The notes under the pieces are model-generated. The model was not told where the DNA came from, did not search any database, and saw only the letters and a program-made list of their open reading frames with translations. 64,000 nt of DNA from Neobacillus pocheonensis (GTDB lineage Bacteria > Bacillota > Bacilli > Bacillales > Cytobacillaceae): positions 620,001 to 684,000 of the forward strand of contig JAMQCR010000001.1 of the NCBI GenBank assembly GCA_023702235.1. Reading direction: 5' to 3'. The position numbers and the translations under genes are program-made. Positions 52,812-62,381 of this stretch are shown here, one piece after another (position 1 is the stretch's first letter; each line of letters begins with the position of its first letter).

Positions 52812-52852
52812 AAAACACTTGTCTCATTATTCGAGACGAGTGTTTTTTTTTT
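52812..52852 (+). terminator. Terminator after pbpA
   Basis: AAACACTTGTCTC / GAGACGAGTGTTT stem (one wobble) with a long T run. Confidence 0.93.
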
Positions 52853-52906
52853 ATTATAGTGCAAACTAATTCTAATGATTTGTTAATCGTTTTCTTACGT
52901 GTTTTA

Positions 52907-52966
52907 TTTACAAAAGTTCAACATGGATTTACAAAACCTTTACATTCCGTTAAAACCAAATTTACA
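52907..52966 (+). promoter_or_regulatory. PhoP box of the pst operon
   Basis: TTTACA-like hexamers start at 52907, 52917/8, 52928, 52939, 52950 and 52961, that is every 11 bases: TTTACA, TTCAAC, TTTACA, TTTACA, TTAAAA, TTTACA. This is the Bacillus PhoP pattern of direct TTHACA repeats on one face of the helix. A TATTCT -10 follows at 52976. PhoP~P would switch on the operon in low phosphate. Confidence 0.88.
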
Positions 52967-53037
52967 GTCAAGCGTTATTCTTAAACATGTAAGACAAACA
53001 CAAACAAACATCAATAACCTTAGGGGGAATAAAGGAA

Positions 53038-53949
53038 ATGAAAAGTTTGAAAAAATTAAGCCTCGTTACAATACTTGCAGCTTTAATGGTTGTCATGGCT
53101 GCTTGCGGAGGCGGAACATCAACTGATAAATCGAATCAAACTACAAAGACAGATACAACAAAAACGAAAGAACTTTCCGGTTCATTAGTTATTTCTGGTT
53201 CAACTGCATTACAACCTTTAGCAGCAGCAGCTGCTGAACAATTCATGGCTAAAAATCCAAAAGTTAGTATCCAAGTAAATGGTGGTGGATCTGGAACTGG
53301 CCTTTCACAGGTTTCACAAGGAGCAGTTCAAATCGGTGATTCTGACGTTTTTGCTGAAGAAAAAAATATTTCTGGTCTTACAGATAATAAAGTTGCTGTA
53401 GTTGGTATGACAGCTGCGGTGAATCCTAAAGTTGGTATTAAGGATATTAAAAAAGACGATCTAATCAAAGTTTTCACTGGGAAAATCACAAACTGGAAAG
53501 AGCTTGGCGGTCCAGACCAAAAAATTACTCTTGTTAACCGTCCTGAGTCTTCAGGTACTCGTGCAGTATTCAATAAATTTGCTCTTGGTGGCGCAAAACC
53601 TGCAGAAGGAATTACACAAGATGCTTCTAACACAGTTAAAAAGATTATTAATGAAACTCCTGGTGCAATTGGTTACCTTGCCTTCTCATATCTAACTGAT
53701 AATACTGTTACAGCATTGTCTATCGATGGTGTAGTGGCAACTGCTGAAAATGTACAATCTGGTAAATTCCCAGTTTGGGCTTATGAGCACATGTATACGA
53801 AAGGTCAAGCTACTGACCTTGAAAAAGCATTCATTGATTATATGATGGGTGACGAGGTTCAATCTACAATGGTTACTAAACAGGGTTACCTTCCTGTAAC
53901 AAAAATGCAAGTACAACGTGATGCTCAAGGTAACACTACTAACAAATAA
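53038..53949 (+). CDS. pstS: Phosphate-binding lipoprotein PstS
   Basis: 303 residues. Captures phosphate outside the membrane for PstCAB. Signal peptide with lipobox LMVVMAAC (lipidated Cys at about residue 23), then a PBP fold with SGSTALQPL and RPESSGTRAVFNKFAL as phosphate-contact segments. The ATG at 53038 follows AGGGGGAATAAAGG. First gene of the operon, behind the PhoP box. A hairpin separates it from pstC. Confidence 0.96.
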   Translation: MKSLKKLSLVTILAALMVVMAACGGGTSTDKSNQTTKTDTTKTKELSGSLVISGSTALQPLAAAAAEQFMAKNPKVSIQVNGGGSGTGLSQVSQGAVQIGDSDVFAEEKNISGLTDNKVAVVGMTAAVNPKVGIKDIKKDDLIKVFTGKITNWKELGGPDQKITLVNRPESSGTRAVFNKFALGGAKPAEGITQDASNTVKKIINETPGAIGYLAFSYLTDNTVTALSIDGVVATAENVQSGKFPVWAYEHMYTKGQATDLEKAFIDYMMGDEVQSTMVTKQGYLPVTKMQVQRDAQGNTTNK

Positions 53950-53970
53950 GAATTTCAGAAAAATAAAAAA

Positions 53971-53996
53971 GGGTAAATGCTCTAGAGCGTTTACCC
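53971..53996 (+). terminator. Hairpin between pstS and pstC (attenuator or processing site)
   Basis: GGGTAAATGCTC-TA-GAGCGTTTACCC is a nearly perfect stem without a real T run. In B. subtilis the pst mRNA is processed so that pstS message is in excess; this hairpin could have that role. Confidence 0.72.
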
Positions 53997-54030
53997 TATT
54001 ATGACGTAAAACAGGGGTGTTTTATTTTTT

Positions 54031-54951
54031 ATGGAAAAATTGGCTCCAGCAAAAGACAGATTATTGAAATCTGAAAAAAATTGGATGAATGGGGAAGTTA
54101 GAGGAAAAATCATTGTTTATTTATGTGCCATCATTATGATTTCTGCAACCATTGCTATAACCATCTTTCTTGGATCAAAGGGTTTGCAATCATTTTTTAA
54201 AAATGGTGTAAGTCTTATTGAATTCTTAACCAGTAAGCTTTGGAATCCTTCAGATCAAGCAAAACCACTATATGGAGCACTTCCATTTATCACGGGTTCA
54301 TTTGCTGTTACGTTTTTATCTGCGCTAATTGCCGCACCCCTTGGTATTGGAGGGGCTATCTTTATGACAGAAATAGCGCCATCATGGGGTAGGAAAATTT
54401 TGCAGCCCGTAATTGAACTTTTAGTAGGAATTCCATCCGTTGTTTATGGATTCATTGGGCTTACAGTATTAGTTCCTTTTGTTCGGACACATTTTGGCGG
54501 TCTTGGATTTAGTTTGCTTTCAGGGATGATTGTGCTTTCTATAATGATATTGCCAACAATTACGACTATCGCTACTGATGCGATGAGTTCTCTTCCCAAT
54601 AATCTTCGCGAAGGGTCCTTTGCTTTAGGGGCAACCCGTTGGCAAACTATTAGAAAAGTGTTAATTCCTGCGGCACTGCCGAATTTATTGACTGCGATCG
54701 TTCTTGGAATGGCAAGAGCATTTGGTGAAGCTTTAGCGGTTCAAATGGTAATCGGTAATGTGAAAGATATGCCGCATAGTCTCTTAGATGCTTCAGCAAC
54801 CTTAACTACAATTATTACGTTAGATATGGGTGAAACGACATTCGGAAGTCCTGAAAATAATATTCTATGGTCTATGGGGTTACTGCTATTGATTATGTCT
54901 TTCGCCTTTATTCTTTTAATCCGCTACCTTTCATCAAGGAGGAAAATTTAA
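54031..54951 (+). CDS. pstC: Phosphate ABC transporter permease PstC
   Basis: 306 residues, six membrane segments, with the BPD inner-membrane motif (REGSFALGATRWQTIRKVLIPAALP, about 191-215, and AFGEALAVQMVIG). It forms the channel with PstA. Its stop overlaps the pstA start codon (TAATG), giving coupled translation. Confidence 0.95.
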   Translation: MEKLAPAKDRLLKSEKNWMNGEVRGKIIVYLCAIIMISATIAITIFLGSKGLQSFFKNGVSLIEFLTSKLWNPSDQAKPLYGALPFITGSFAVTFLSALIAAPLGIGGAIFMTEIAPSWGRKILQPVIELLVGIPSVVYGFIGLTVLVPFVRTHFGGLGFSLLSGMIVLSIMILPTITTIATDAMSSLPNNLREGSFALGATRWQTIRKVLIPAALPNLLTAIVLGMARAFGEALAVQMVIGNVKDMPHSLLDASATLTTIITLDMGETTFGSPENNILWSMGLLLLIMSFAFILLIRYLSSRRKI

Positions 54952-55838
54952 TGAACTCAAGAGTAGCCGATCGAATAGCGACAGGCGTTTTTATAGCAAT
55001 TGCTTTTGTCATTGTATTAGTTTTAGTTGGTCTTTTTTCTTTTATCTTAATAAATGGTGTACAGCATATTTCAATTCATTTTTTAACAACTCCGTCAAGT
55101 AATTTGCTGGCGGGCGGGGGAATCCGTGACCAATTATTTAATTCGTTTTATGTTCTTCTCGTTACTATGATTTGTACCGTTCCCATTGGCGTTGGCGGCG
55201 GAATTTATATGGCTGAATACGCTAAACCTGGGAAGGTAACCAATACTATTCGCTCTTGTATAGAGGTACTAGCTTCACTTCCCTCGATTGTAATTGGGAT
55301 GTTCGGTCTTTTAATATTTGTAACATTAACAGGATGGGGATATACCATTATAGGTGGTGCACTAGCACTTACCGTTTTTAACCTTCCAGTAATGGTGAGG
55401 GTGAGTGAAGATGCCATTCGTACAGTACCACGTGACCAAAAGGAAGCAAGTCTTGCACTTGGAATAACACATTGGCACACAATTAAAACCATTTTACTTC
55501 CTAGTGCATTTCCAGTTATTTTAACCGGTGCAATCCTCGCTGCCGGAAGAGTTTTTGGTGAAGCTGCTGCATTGTTGTTCACAGCCGGTCAGTCGACAGG
55601 AAGGTTAGATTATACCGAGTGGAATCCCTTTTCTCAAACATCGCCTTTGAATATTTTCCGTCCTGCAGAAACATTGGCTGTGCATATTTGGGCCGTTAAC
55701 ACACAAGGGTTGATACCGGACGTAAAAGATGTAGCAAATGGATCGGCAGCGGTTTTGGTTCTTTCCGTGTTAATTTTTAATTTATTAGCCCGGTGGATCG
55801 GCAGCCTTATTCATAAAAAAGTGACAGCTACTAAATAA
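54951..55838 (+). CDS. pstA: Phosphate ABC transporter permease PstA
   Basis: 295 residues, six membrane segments; coupling motif KEASLALGITHWHTIKTILLP. I chose ATG 54951, which has AAGGAGG upstream and overlaps the pstC stop by one base; the longer open frame inside pstC has no ribosome site. Confidence 0.95.
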   Translation: MNSRVADRIATGVFIAIAFVIVLVLVGLFSFILINGVQHISIHFLTTPSSNLLAGGGIRDQLFNSFYVLLVTMICTVPIGVGGGIYMAEYAKPGKVTNTIRSCIEVLASLPSIVIGMFGLLIFVTLTGWGYTIIGGALALTVFNLPVMVRVSEDAIRTVPRDQKEASLALGITHWHTIKTILLPSAFPVILTGAILAAGRVFGEAAALLFTAGQSTGRLDYTEWNPFSQTSPLNIFRPAETLAVHIWAVNTQGLIPDVKDVANGSAAVLVLSVLIFNLLARWIGSLIHKKVTATK

Positions 55839-55855
55839 GGAATAGGTGAGAATAG

Positions 55856-56677
55856 ATGGGTACAGCAATCAAAGAGCGTGAATCAGTGACACAAACAACA
55901 CAATTTAACGCCCCAATGCCTAAAGAACATATTTTACAGGTTAATAAATTAGAAATATTTTATGGGGAAAAACGCGCTGTAAATGGAATCTCTTTGGATA
56001 TCGAAAAAAACTCTGTAACAGCTCTTATTGGTCCTTCGGGGTGCGGGAAATCAACCTTTTTACGCAGTATTAACCGAATGAATGATCTGATTCCAGGTGC
56101 TCGGGCACAAGGGGAAATTATATATGAAGACCTTAATATTTTATCGGATAAAATAAATGTAGTCGCATTAAGGAGAGAAATTGGAATGGTCTTTCAAAAG
56201 CCCAATCCATTTCCAAAATCTATTTACGAAAATATTACACATGCACTAAAGTTTTCTGGTCTAAGAAAGAAAAGTCAGCTTGATGAAATCGTTGAAGATA
56301 GCTTGCAGAAAGCAGCATTGTGGGATGAAGTAAAGGACCGTCTTCATAAATCCGCACTTTCATTATCGGGCGGACAGCAGCAGCGGCTTTGTATTGCTAG
56401 GACGATTGCGATGAAACCAACGGTTATGCTCCTAGATGAACCTTCTTCGGCGCTTGATCCTATTTCTAATGCAAAAGTGGAAGAATTGATTGTAGAATTG
56501 AAAAAGGATTATTCGATCGTCATTGTTACTCATAACATGCAGCAGGCATCACGGATATCAGATAAAACAGCCTTCTTCTTAAGCGGCGATGTGATTGAAT
56601 TTGACGTGACTGAAAAGATTTTTACCAATCCAGCTGTGAAAAAGACGGAAGAATATATCTCAGGAAGGTTCGGATAA
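55856..56677 (+). CDS. pstB: Phosphate ABC transporter ATP-binding protein PstB (copy 1)
   Basis: 273 residues. Walker [23 protein letters not shown], the PstB-typical [21 protein letters not shown], signature [13 protein letters not shown] and Walker [14 protein letters not shown]. It has a ~25-residue N-terminal extension before the ABC domain. Powers PstCA. Two tandem pstB genes are normal in Bacillus (pstBA, pstBB). Confidence 0.95.
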   Translation: MGTAIKERESVTQTTQFNAPMPKEHILQVNKLEIFYGEKRAVNGISLDIEKNSVTALIGPSGCGKSTFLRSINRMNDLIPGARAQGEIIYEDLNILSDKINVVALRREIGMVFQKPNPFPKSIYENITHALKFSGLRKKSQLDEIVEDSLQKAALWDEVKDRLHKSALSLSGGQQQRLCIARTIAMKPTVMLLDEPSSALDPISNAKVEELIVELKKDYSIVIVTHNMQQASRISDKTAFFLSGDVIEFDVTEKIFTNPAVKKTEEYISGRFG

Positions 56678-56689
56678 GGGGGAAGGATA

Positions 56690-57463
56690 ATGTCAGTGAT
56701 TACAGCTCATAGACAAGTATTTCAAATAAATGACTTGAATTTATGGTATGGTGAGCACCATGCATTAAAAAGCATTAACTTTCCAATTATAAAAAAAGAG
56801 GTCACCGCAATTATCGGACCTTCTGGGTGTGGAAAGTCAACTTTTATTAAAACACTGAACCTAATGATAAATGTGGTTCCAAATGTTAGAATGACGGGTG
56901 AAATTAATTATAATGACCAAAATATTTTAAACAAAAAAGTGGACCTTGTGGAGCTTCGCAAAAATGTGGGGATGGTCTTTCAAAAGGGAAATCCCTTTCC
57001 ACAATCGATCTATGATAATGTGGCATATGGACCAAGGATTCATGGAATAAAAAAGAAAAAGCATTTAGATGAACTTGTCATTAAATCATTAATGGATGTA
57101 GCCCTATGGGAGGAAGTAAAGGATCGATTACATGCCCCTGCTTTAGGGCTTTCAGGCGGACAACAGCAAAGGCTATGTATTGCAAGAGCGCTTGCTACTA
57201 AGCCCGATGTGTTATTAATGGATGAGCCAACATCAGCGCTCGACCCAATTTCCACTTTAAAAATAGAAGAGCTAATTTTAGAATTAAAAGAAAAATATAC
57301 GATTGTTATTGTTACCCACAATATGCAGCAAGCTTCTCGAGTATCAGATAAAACGGCTTTCTTTTTAATGGGAGAATTAATTGAACTGGCTTCTACCTCC
57401 AAGATTTTCTCTCAGCCAGCAGACAAACGTACAGAAGACTATATTTCAGGAAGATTTGGTTAA
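56690..57463 (+). CDS. pstB: Phosphate ABC transporter ATP-binding protein PstB (copy 2)
   Basis: 257 residues, clearly a duplicate of the gene before it (same Walker [56 protein letters not shown], and the same C-terminal EDYISGRFG). The two differ most in the first 20 residues and after the signature. Starts ATG 56690 after GGGGGAAGG. Confidence 0.94.
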   Translation: MSVITAHRQVFQINDLNLWYGEHHALKSINFPIIKKEVTAIIGPSGCGKSTFIKTLNLMINVVPNVRMTGEINYNDQNILNKKVDLVELRKNVGMVFQKGNPFPQSIYDNVAYGPRIHGIKKKKHLDELVIKSLMDVALWEEVKDRLHAPALGLSGGQQQRLCIARALATKPDVLLMDEPTSALDPISTLKIEELILELKEKYTIVIVTHNMQQASRVSDKTAFFLMGELIELASTSKIFSQPADKRTEDYISGRFG

Positions 57464-57477
57464 TAGGGGTGCAGACT

Positions 57478-58136
57478 ATGAATACGAGATCAAATTTTGA
57501 TAGTAATTTATTACAGTTAAAAGAAATGCTTTTACAAATGGCCGTAGATCTGAAAATGCAATTAAAGAATCAATAGAGGCACTAATTAATCAAGATATTG
57601 CAAAAGCAGAGATGATCATAAATGGTGATGATGAAATTGATCAATTAGAACATGAAATCAACGATAAAGCAATCGTGCTGATCGCTAAAGAAGCGCCGGT
57701 CGCAAGAGATCTGAGAAAAATTATTGTCGCTTTAAAAATTTCCTCTGAAGTAGAACGGATAGGTGATTTGGCTGTGAATATTGCTAAGTCAACCATTCAT
57801 ATTGGTAATGAAAAACATATTAAAGAAATTGTTGATATTCCGAAGATGATGGATATGGCACTAGAAATGCTTTCTGAGTCTTTAACAGCTTTTTATTCCG
57901 AAGATACTGAACTTGCAAAGAGATGTGCTGAAAAAGATGATAATGTGGACGAAATGTACGGAAAGTTAATTCGTGAGCTTATGGGGTATATTCAGCAATA
58001 CCCACAAAATATCAATCAGATTACCCAACTGGCATTTGTGGCTAGGTATATTGAAAGGCTAGCTGATCATGCAACGAATATTTCAGAGAACGTGATTTTC
58101 CTAGTGACAGGGAAACGCTATGATTTGAATGCATAA
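57478..58136 (+). CDS. phoU: Phosphate signalling protein PhoU (frameshifted in this sequence)
   Basis: PhoU links the Pst transporter to phosphate signalling. Two PhoU helical bundles with the metal motif EVERIGDLAVNIAKS (about 80-94) and YIERLADHATNISENV. The frame breaks at 57540-57543: ATGGCCGTAGA should read ATGGGCCGTAGA, giving LLQMGRRSENAIKESIEAL and 219 residues. The ATG at 57478 follows AGGGGTG. Last gene of the pst operon. Confidence 0.93.
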
Positions 58137-58142
58137 TGATTT

Positions 58143-58172
58143 AAAGATGGGGCATTGCTTCATCTTTTTTTG
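58143..58172 (+). terminator. Terminator of the pst operon
   Basis: AAAGATG / CATCTTT stem, 11-nt loop and TTTTTTTG. Confidence 0.82.
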
Positions 58173-58323
58173 TTTAATCAGAATTCTGTCGAGGACAATC
58201 CATAAACCGACAAATTGCGTTCATTGTGCAGGAACCATTCAGGTGTTAACATAAAACTATCACATGAATGAATAATATTGTTCTTTATGCATATACTGAT
58301 TTTTTGCAGAAAGGAGGTAAAAA

Positions 58324-58845
58324 ATGAGTGAATCCCCGAGTAATCGAACTCCACGTGATTTTGTCCCTATAAAAGGCGAACTGCAAATGAAACTTGTATC
58401 GTATAGGAAAATTATTCTCTTTTGGGAAGTCTCTGAGATACCTACAAAAGTCATCCAATTATTTTTTAACCTCAAGGTTGATGAACTCATACAAGTTGTG
58501 AGGATTTATGATGTTACCGAAATTAACTTTAATGGCAAGAACGCTCATCATTTTCATGAGACTACTGTCCTTTATCACAATGGACATTGGTTTATTAAAG
58601 GATTGGAATCAAATCGATGCTATGTTGCAGAATTAGGAGTGAAATCTTCGACAACCGATTTCTTCCCGATTCTTCGTTCGAATACCCTTCAAACCCCATT
58701 GATGAAAATATCAAATGCAAATGAAATGAATCATGAACTACTACGCTTTCAGCAAATAGAAGACCGTCCTCCAAAATGGATTGATCATGTTAGCACTTAT
58801 AGTTATTACATGGAACCAAAAAAAATGGAGGAAAAAAATGAGTAA
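58324..58845 (+). CDS. DUF4912 domain-containing protein
   Basis: 173 residues, soluble, function unknown. DUF4912 proteins have an immunoglobulin-like fold with an IILFWEVSE...GHWFIKGLESNRCYVAELGV pattern (about 30-115) and occur beside polysaccharide-active enzymes. Starts ATG 58324 after AGGAGG and overlaps the glycosyltransferase by eight bases, so they are co-translated. It probably binds a glycan or the partner enzyme, but that is inference. Confidence 0.82.
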   Translation: MSESPSNRTPRDFVPIKGELQMKLVSYRKIILFWEVSEIPTKVIQLFFNLKVDELIQVVRIYDVTEINFNGKNAHHFHETTVLYHNGHWFIKGLESNRCYVAELGVKSSTTDFFPILRSNTLQTPLMKISNANEMNHELLRFQQIEDRPPKWIDHVSTYSYYMEPKKMEEKNE

Positions 58846-60097
58846 AACATCTATCCAACATGAAAGACAAAAGCAGGATTTAGGGTTTCGTAATCATTTG
58901 AAAATCCTCATGCTATGTTGGGAGTATCCTCCTAATATTATTGGGGGACTTTCAAGGCATGTCCATGGATTATCTGTTCATTTGGCAATGATGGGTCATG
59001 AAGTACATGTTTTGACAGCTGGTAGCGGCAACCTTTCCTCATTTGAAAGAATGGAAGGCGTATTTGTTCATCGTATTAGACCCTTAAACGAACATGATGA
59101 TCAATTCCTTTCCTGGGTTGGTGGACTTAATTTAGCTTTTGCGTTCAAGGGTGAAAGAATGGAAGCAGAAATTGGATTTGATTTAATCCATGCTCATGAT
59201 TGGCTGGTCGGCACAGCCGCTATCGTTTTAAAGGAATCCTTGTCACTTCCCTTATTAACAACAATTCACGCCACCGAATATGGCAGGAATAACGGTATCC
59301 ATACGAGTATGCAGCAATTTATTCATGATAAAGAGCATCAGCTTATTGAAGAAGCCGATCAAATTATTATTTGTAGTGATTACATGAAAAAGGAACTAGT
59401 TTCTATTTTTCAAATGGTTGATAAAAAAATGGCTGTTATCCCAAATGGAATTGAACCATTATCCATCGAGATTGAACCGAAGGAGATATTTCCAGAGCTT
59501 AATGGGAAAAAATATATCTTATCAATGGGAAGGATGGTTCAAGAGAAAGGGTTTGAAACAATTATTAAAGCAGCGATAATTACAAAAGAGAAAAAACTGG
59601 ACATTTTTTTCGTTATTGCTGGAAAAGGACCGATGCTTGAAACCTATCGCCGCCAGATTATTGATAGAAAATTAGAAGACACAATTGCATTTGTTGGGTA
59701 TATTAACGATGAACAAAGGAACGCACTTATCCTAAATAGTGAAATCGCGGTCTTTCCAAGCCTGTATGAACCATTCGGTATCGTGGCGCTAGAGACAATG
59801 GTCCTTGGAAAACCAACAATTGTTTCTGATACAGGCGGTTTAAAAGGGATTGTGAAACACTTGAAGACGGGATTATTGATGGTCCCTGGTGATCCAAAAA
59901 GCTTACTTGAACAAATAGATTTTCTGATTCATAATCCAGAGAACGCACAAGAAATGGGCAAAAGAGGAATGCAAATTGTGAAGAGTCTGTATGGCTGGAA
60001 TCGGATCTCATCAGAAACAAGTAGAATAATGGAGGATATGCTTTTATATAAACGAGTAAATGGCATTGAAAAAGTTGAATCACCAAAAAATTTATAA
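58838..60097 (+). CDS. Glycosyltransferase family 4 protein
   Basis: 419 residues. A GT-B fold transferase of the GT4 kind: acceptor side LMLCWEYPPNIIGGLSRHVHGL (about 25-46), donor side SMGRMVQEKGFETIIKAA and the E-x7-E motif FPSLYEPFGIVALETMVLG. No membrane segment or signal. GT4 members of this kind make alpha-linked glucans or glycolipids; the substrate here is unknown. I chose ATG 58838, just after GGAGG within the DUF4912 gene. It resembles the yqgM position in B. subtilis. Confidence 0.88.
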   Translation: MSKTSIQHERQKQDLGFRNHLKILMLCWEYPPNIIGGLSRHVHGLSVHLAMMGHEVHVLTAGSGNLSSFERMEGVFVHRIRPLNEHDDQFLSWVGGLNLAFAFKGERMEAEIGFDLIHAHDWLVGTAAIVLKESLSLPLLTTIHATEYGRNNGIHTSMQQFIHDKEHQLIEEADQIIICSDYMKKELVSIFQMVDKKMAVIPNGIEPLSIEIEPKEIFPELNGKKYILSMGRMVQEKGFETIIKAAIITKEKKLDIFFVIAGKGPMLETYRRQIIDRKLEDTIAFVGYINDEQRNALILNSEIAVFPSLYEPFGIVALETMVLGKPTIVSDTGGLKGIVKHLKTGLLMVPGDPKSLLEQIDFLIHNPENAQEMGKRGMQIVKSLYGWNRISSETSRIMEDMLLYKRVNGIEKVESPKNL

Positions 60098-60111
60098 AAG
60101 GTGAAAAAATC

Positions 60112-60740
60112 ATGATGAAACTAACTGAAACTAAAAATCAGACCCCTTTTATCAAAAAGCCATTGGAACAACTTGTATTTATACCGGGAATTTGGGTCAA
60201 TGGAAGTTCTTATTGGCTCCAACATACTACAGAAAAGGTTATTAACGATGAGGAATTGATCCTTAGGGTAAAGCAAGAACCCATTCACTCAAAAATTCAT
60301 TTCTATAGCCTATATGTCAGTAATCATAGCAGTCACACGAAAGAGATTAAAATTTTGGCTCAGCATCATCATTTAAATGTCAGTCGAGAGCACTTTTCAT
60401 TTGCATCGCCAATGGAAAATAGACTTTTTCATTTTGCCAATAATGATATATTTTTGGTCAATGGCCAATTCGATGGTGTAGGAATACATGAGTATACGAT
60501 TCAGCCTTTCTGGAGAGTTTATACTGACCAAATCTGGAGTTCTCTTAAAAACGGGAGCCTGATGTACCAGCCGATGGCCAAAGGCCGGCGTCAAGTATTT
60601 TCACGATGAAAATGACAATAACGCCGCGTGAGACTAAAAAAATGAATATCTGGGCAATCAGCGGAACGAACAAAAACGAGGTCGTTTTATTGGACGAAGC
60701 ACTTTTAAAAAACACACTAGCATTTCCTTTTGAAAAATGA
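60112..60740 (+). CDS. Protein of unknown function behind the glycosyltransferase (frameshifted in this sequence)
   Basis: I do not recognise this protein. It has 209 residues once repaired, no signal or membrane segment, and beta-rich text (VFIPGIWVNGSSYWLQHTTE, HFYSLYVSNHSS, IHEYTIQPFWRVY). The frame breaks at 60583-60586: AAAGGCCGGCG read as AAAGGCCCGGCG gives MAKGPASSIFTMKMTITPRE and continues to KNTLAFPFEK with a stop at 60738-60740. Starts ATG 60112, 14 bp behind the transferase. Probably the third member of this operon. Confidence 0.7.
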
Positions 60741-60795
60741 TATTATAGAAAAGTCGTATGATTGAACTAGCTTATTGGTTTGGAGGGAAATTAAC

Positions 60796-60945
60796 ATGCG
60801 TGTGAATATTACATTAGCTTGCACTGAGTGTGGAGATCGTAACTATATTTCAACAAAAAATAAACGTAATAACCCAGATCGTCTTGAGCTTAAGAAATAT
60901 TGCCCAAGAGAAAAGCGTACAACAGCACATCGTGAAACAAAATAA
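60796..60945 (+). CDS. rpmG: 50S ribosomal protein L33 (three-cysteine form)
   Basis: 49 residues: [18 protein letters not shown] then [16 protein letters not shown] and ending TAHRETK. The first zinc pair CTEC is intact, but the second reads CPRE instead of CPRC, so three of four ligands remain. Bacillus has zinc-binding and zinc-free L33 paralogues; this one looks intermediate. The ATG at 60796 follows TGGAGGG. Confidence 0.95.
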   Translation: MRVNITLACTECGDRNYISTKNKRNNPDRLELKKYCPREKRTTAHRETK

Positions 60946-60973
60946 GCAGTAGGGCTTCCTGCTGCTTTTTTTG
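60945..60973 (+). terminator. Terminator after rpmG
   Basis: AGCAGTAGG / CCTGCTGCT stem followed by TTTTTTT. Confidence 0.88.
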
Positions 60974-61029
60974 TTGCCTAAAAATAAACATATGTTATAT
61001 CTTTCGGTATAAATCTGGAGGTTTCCTTA

Positions 61030-61596
61030 ATGAATAACAAAACCATTGTCCGTACCCAGATAAAAGAAATTCTGTCTATAATTCCAAAACCTCTTTATGA
61101 AGATTATTCCTATAAAATTGCAACCAAACTTTATGATGATTTAAATTGGAAAGAAGCAAAGGTAATTGGAATTACAGTCTCAAAGGCTCCAGAAGTAGAT
61201 ACCTATCAAATTATTAGAAAAGCATGGGAATTAGGAAAACAGGTGGTAGTCCCAAAATGTTATCCTAAAGAGAAAAAGCTATCATTCCGTACATTAACAA
61301 AATTTTCGCAACTTGAATCTGTTTTTTATGGATTATTGGAACCAATTGTAGTGGAAACGAACGAGGTCGAGCCAAGCCAGATTGATCTATTAATCGTTCC
61401 TGGGCTTGCCTTTACAAAGAAAGGATATCGAATTGGCTTTGGTGGTGGGTATTATGATCGTTTCTTAAAAGGTTTCTCTGGTGAAACGATTTCACTAGCC
61501 TTTACTCATCAAATAGTCCCCAACTTTGATGTTGAAGTACATGATATTCCTGTTTCGAAAATAATAACCAATCATGAGGTCTTAATGACAAAATGA
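61030..61596 (+). CDS. 5-formyltetrahydrofolate cyclo-ligase
   Basis: 188 residues. Converts 5-formyl-THF to 5,10-methenyl-THF with ATP. The family end motif is complete: DLLIVPGLAFTKKGYRIGFGGGYYDRFL (about 121-148), with VVPKCYPKEKKLSF earlier. The same gene is yqgN in B. subtilis. The ATG follows TGGAGG. Its stop overlaps the next start codon (ATGA). Confidence 0.94.
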   Translation: MNNKTIVRTQIKEILSIIPKPLYEDYSYKIATKLYDDLNWKEAKVIGITVSKAPEVDTYQIIRKAWELGKQVVVPKCYPKEKKLSFRTLTKFSQLESVFYGLLEPIVVETNEVEPSQIDLLIVPGLAFTKKGYRIGFGGGYYDRFLKGFSGETISLAFTHQIVPNFDVEVHDIPVSKIITNHEVLMTK

Positions 61597-62381
61597 CTGA
61601 AAACCTATTGATTTTTTTCGTGATCATTTTAACTGGGATAGTGGGCTATTTCCTACGATCATTTACCCTCTCAGGAGCCATTGCAGCAATTATTGTTGGA
61701 TTGGTTGTTTTTGTAGGCTTTGGAGTAAGAGGTCTTTTCCTACTAGGGGTATTTTTTGTGTCTTCAAGTTTATGGTCAAAATATAAAAGTACATATAAAA
61801 TAGCAATAGAGGAAAAATTAGCAAAAGGAACCACAAGAGATTGGCGTCAGGTTTTTGCAAATGGTGGTTCTGCTGCACTGTTCAGTATGATTTTTTATTT
61901 TCATCATGACAAAATTTGGTTAATTGGGTTTGTTGTTTGTATCGCGGGTGCTAATTCGGATACATGGCCTTCGGAAATAGGCTCGTTAAGCAAGAGGGAT
62001 CCGATTTCTATTCGAACATTTAAGCGGGTAGAAAGAGGAACATCGGGTGCAATCAGTTTATTAGGAAGTACCTCCGCTCTTTTGGGCTCGTTGGTGATTG
62101 CGTTATTCAGTTCCTGGCTATTTCATTTGGATGGTACTAATAGTTTGATTGTGTTTCTTTTTGGTTTTATTGGTAATACCATTGATACATTGGTTGGTGC
62201 ATTTTACCAACAAGCATATGTATGTACTCAATGTGGAATTGAAACAGAAAGAAAACTCCATTGTCAAATTCCGACAACTAGGATAAAAGGCTTTTCTTTT
62301 GTTGATAACGATATGGTTAACTTTCTTTCTGGGTTCCTTGCAGCTCTTTTAGCAATGGTGGTTATTTTACAGAGTAATTAG
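61593..62381 (+). CDS. DUF92 family membrane protein
   Basis: 262 residues with about six membrane segments. DUF92 proteins include the plant phytol phosphate kinase VTE6; bacterial roles are unknown, though a prenol-phosphate kinase is possible. Conserved: ANGGSAALFSMIFY, ANSDTWPSEIGSLSKRDPISIRTFKRVERGTSGAISLLG (split over ~128-166) and FIGNTIDTLVGAFYQ. It is coupled to the cyclo-ligase gene by a four-base overlap. Confidence 0.88.
   Translation: MTENLLIFFVIILTGIVGYFLRSFTLSGAIAAIIVGLVVFVGFGVRGLFLLGVFFVSSSLWSKYKSTYKIAIEEKLAKGTTRDWRQVFANGGSAALFSMIFYFHHDKIWLIGFVVCIAGANSDTWPSEIGSLSKRDPISIRTFKRVERGTSGAISLLGSTSALLGSLVIALFSSWLFHLDGTNSLIVFLFGFIGNTIDTLVGAFYQQAYVCTQCGIETERKLHCQIPTTRIKGFSFVDNDMVNFLSGFLAALLAMVVILQSN

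Noticed and set aside
54867..54950. N-terminal extension of PstA
   Set aside because: The extra frame lies inside pstC; the ATG at 54951 has AAGGAGG directly upstream and gives the normal length.
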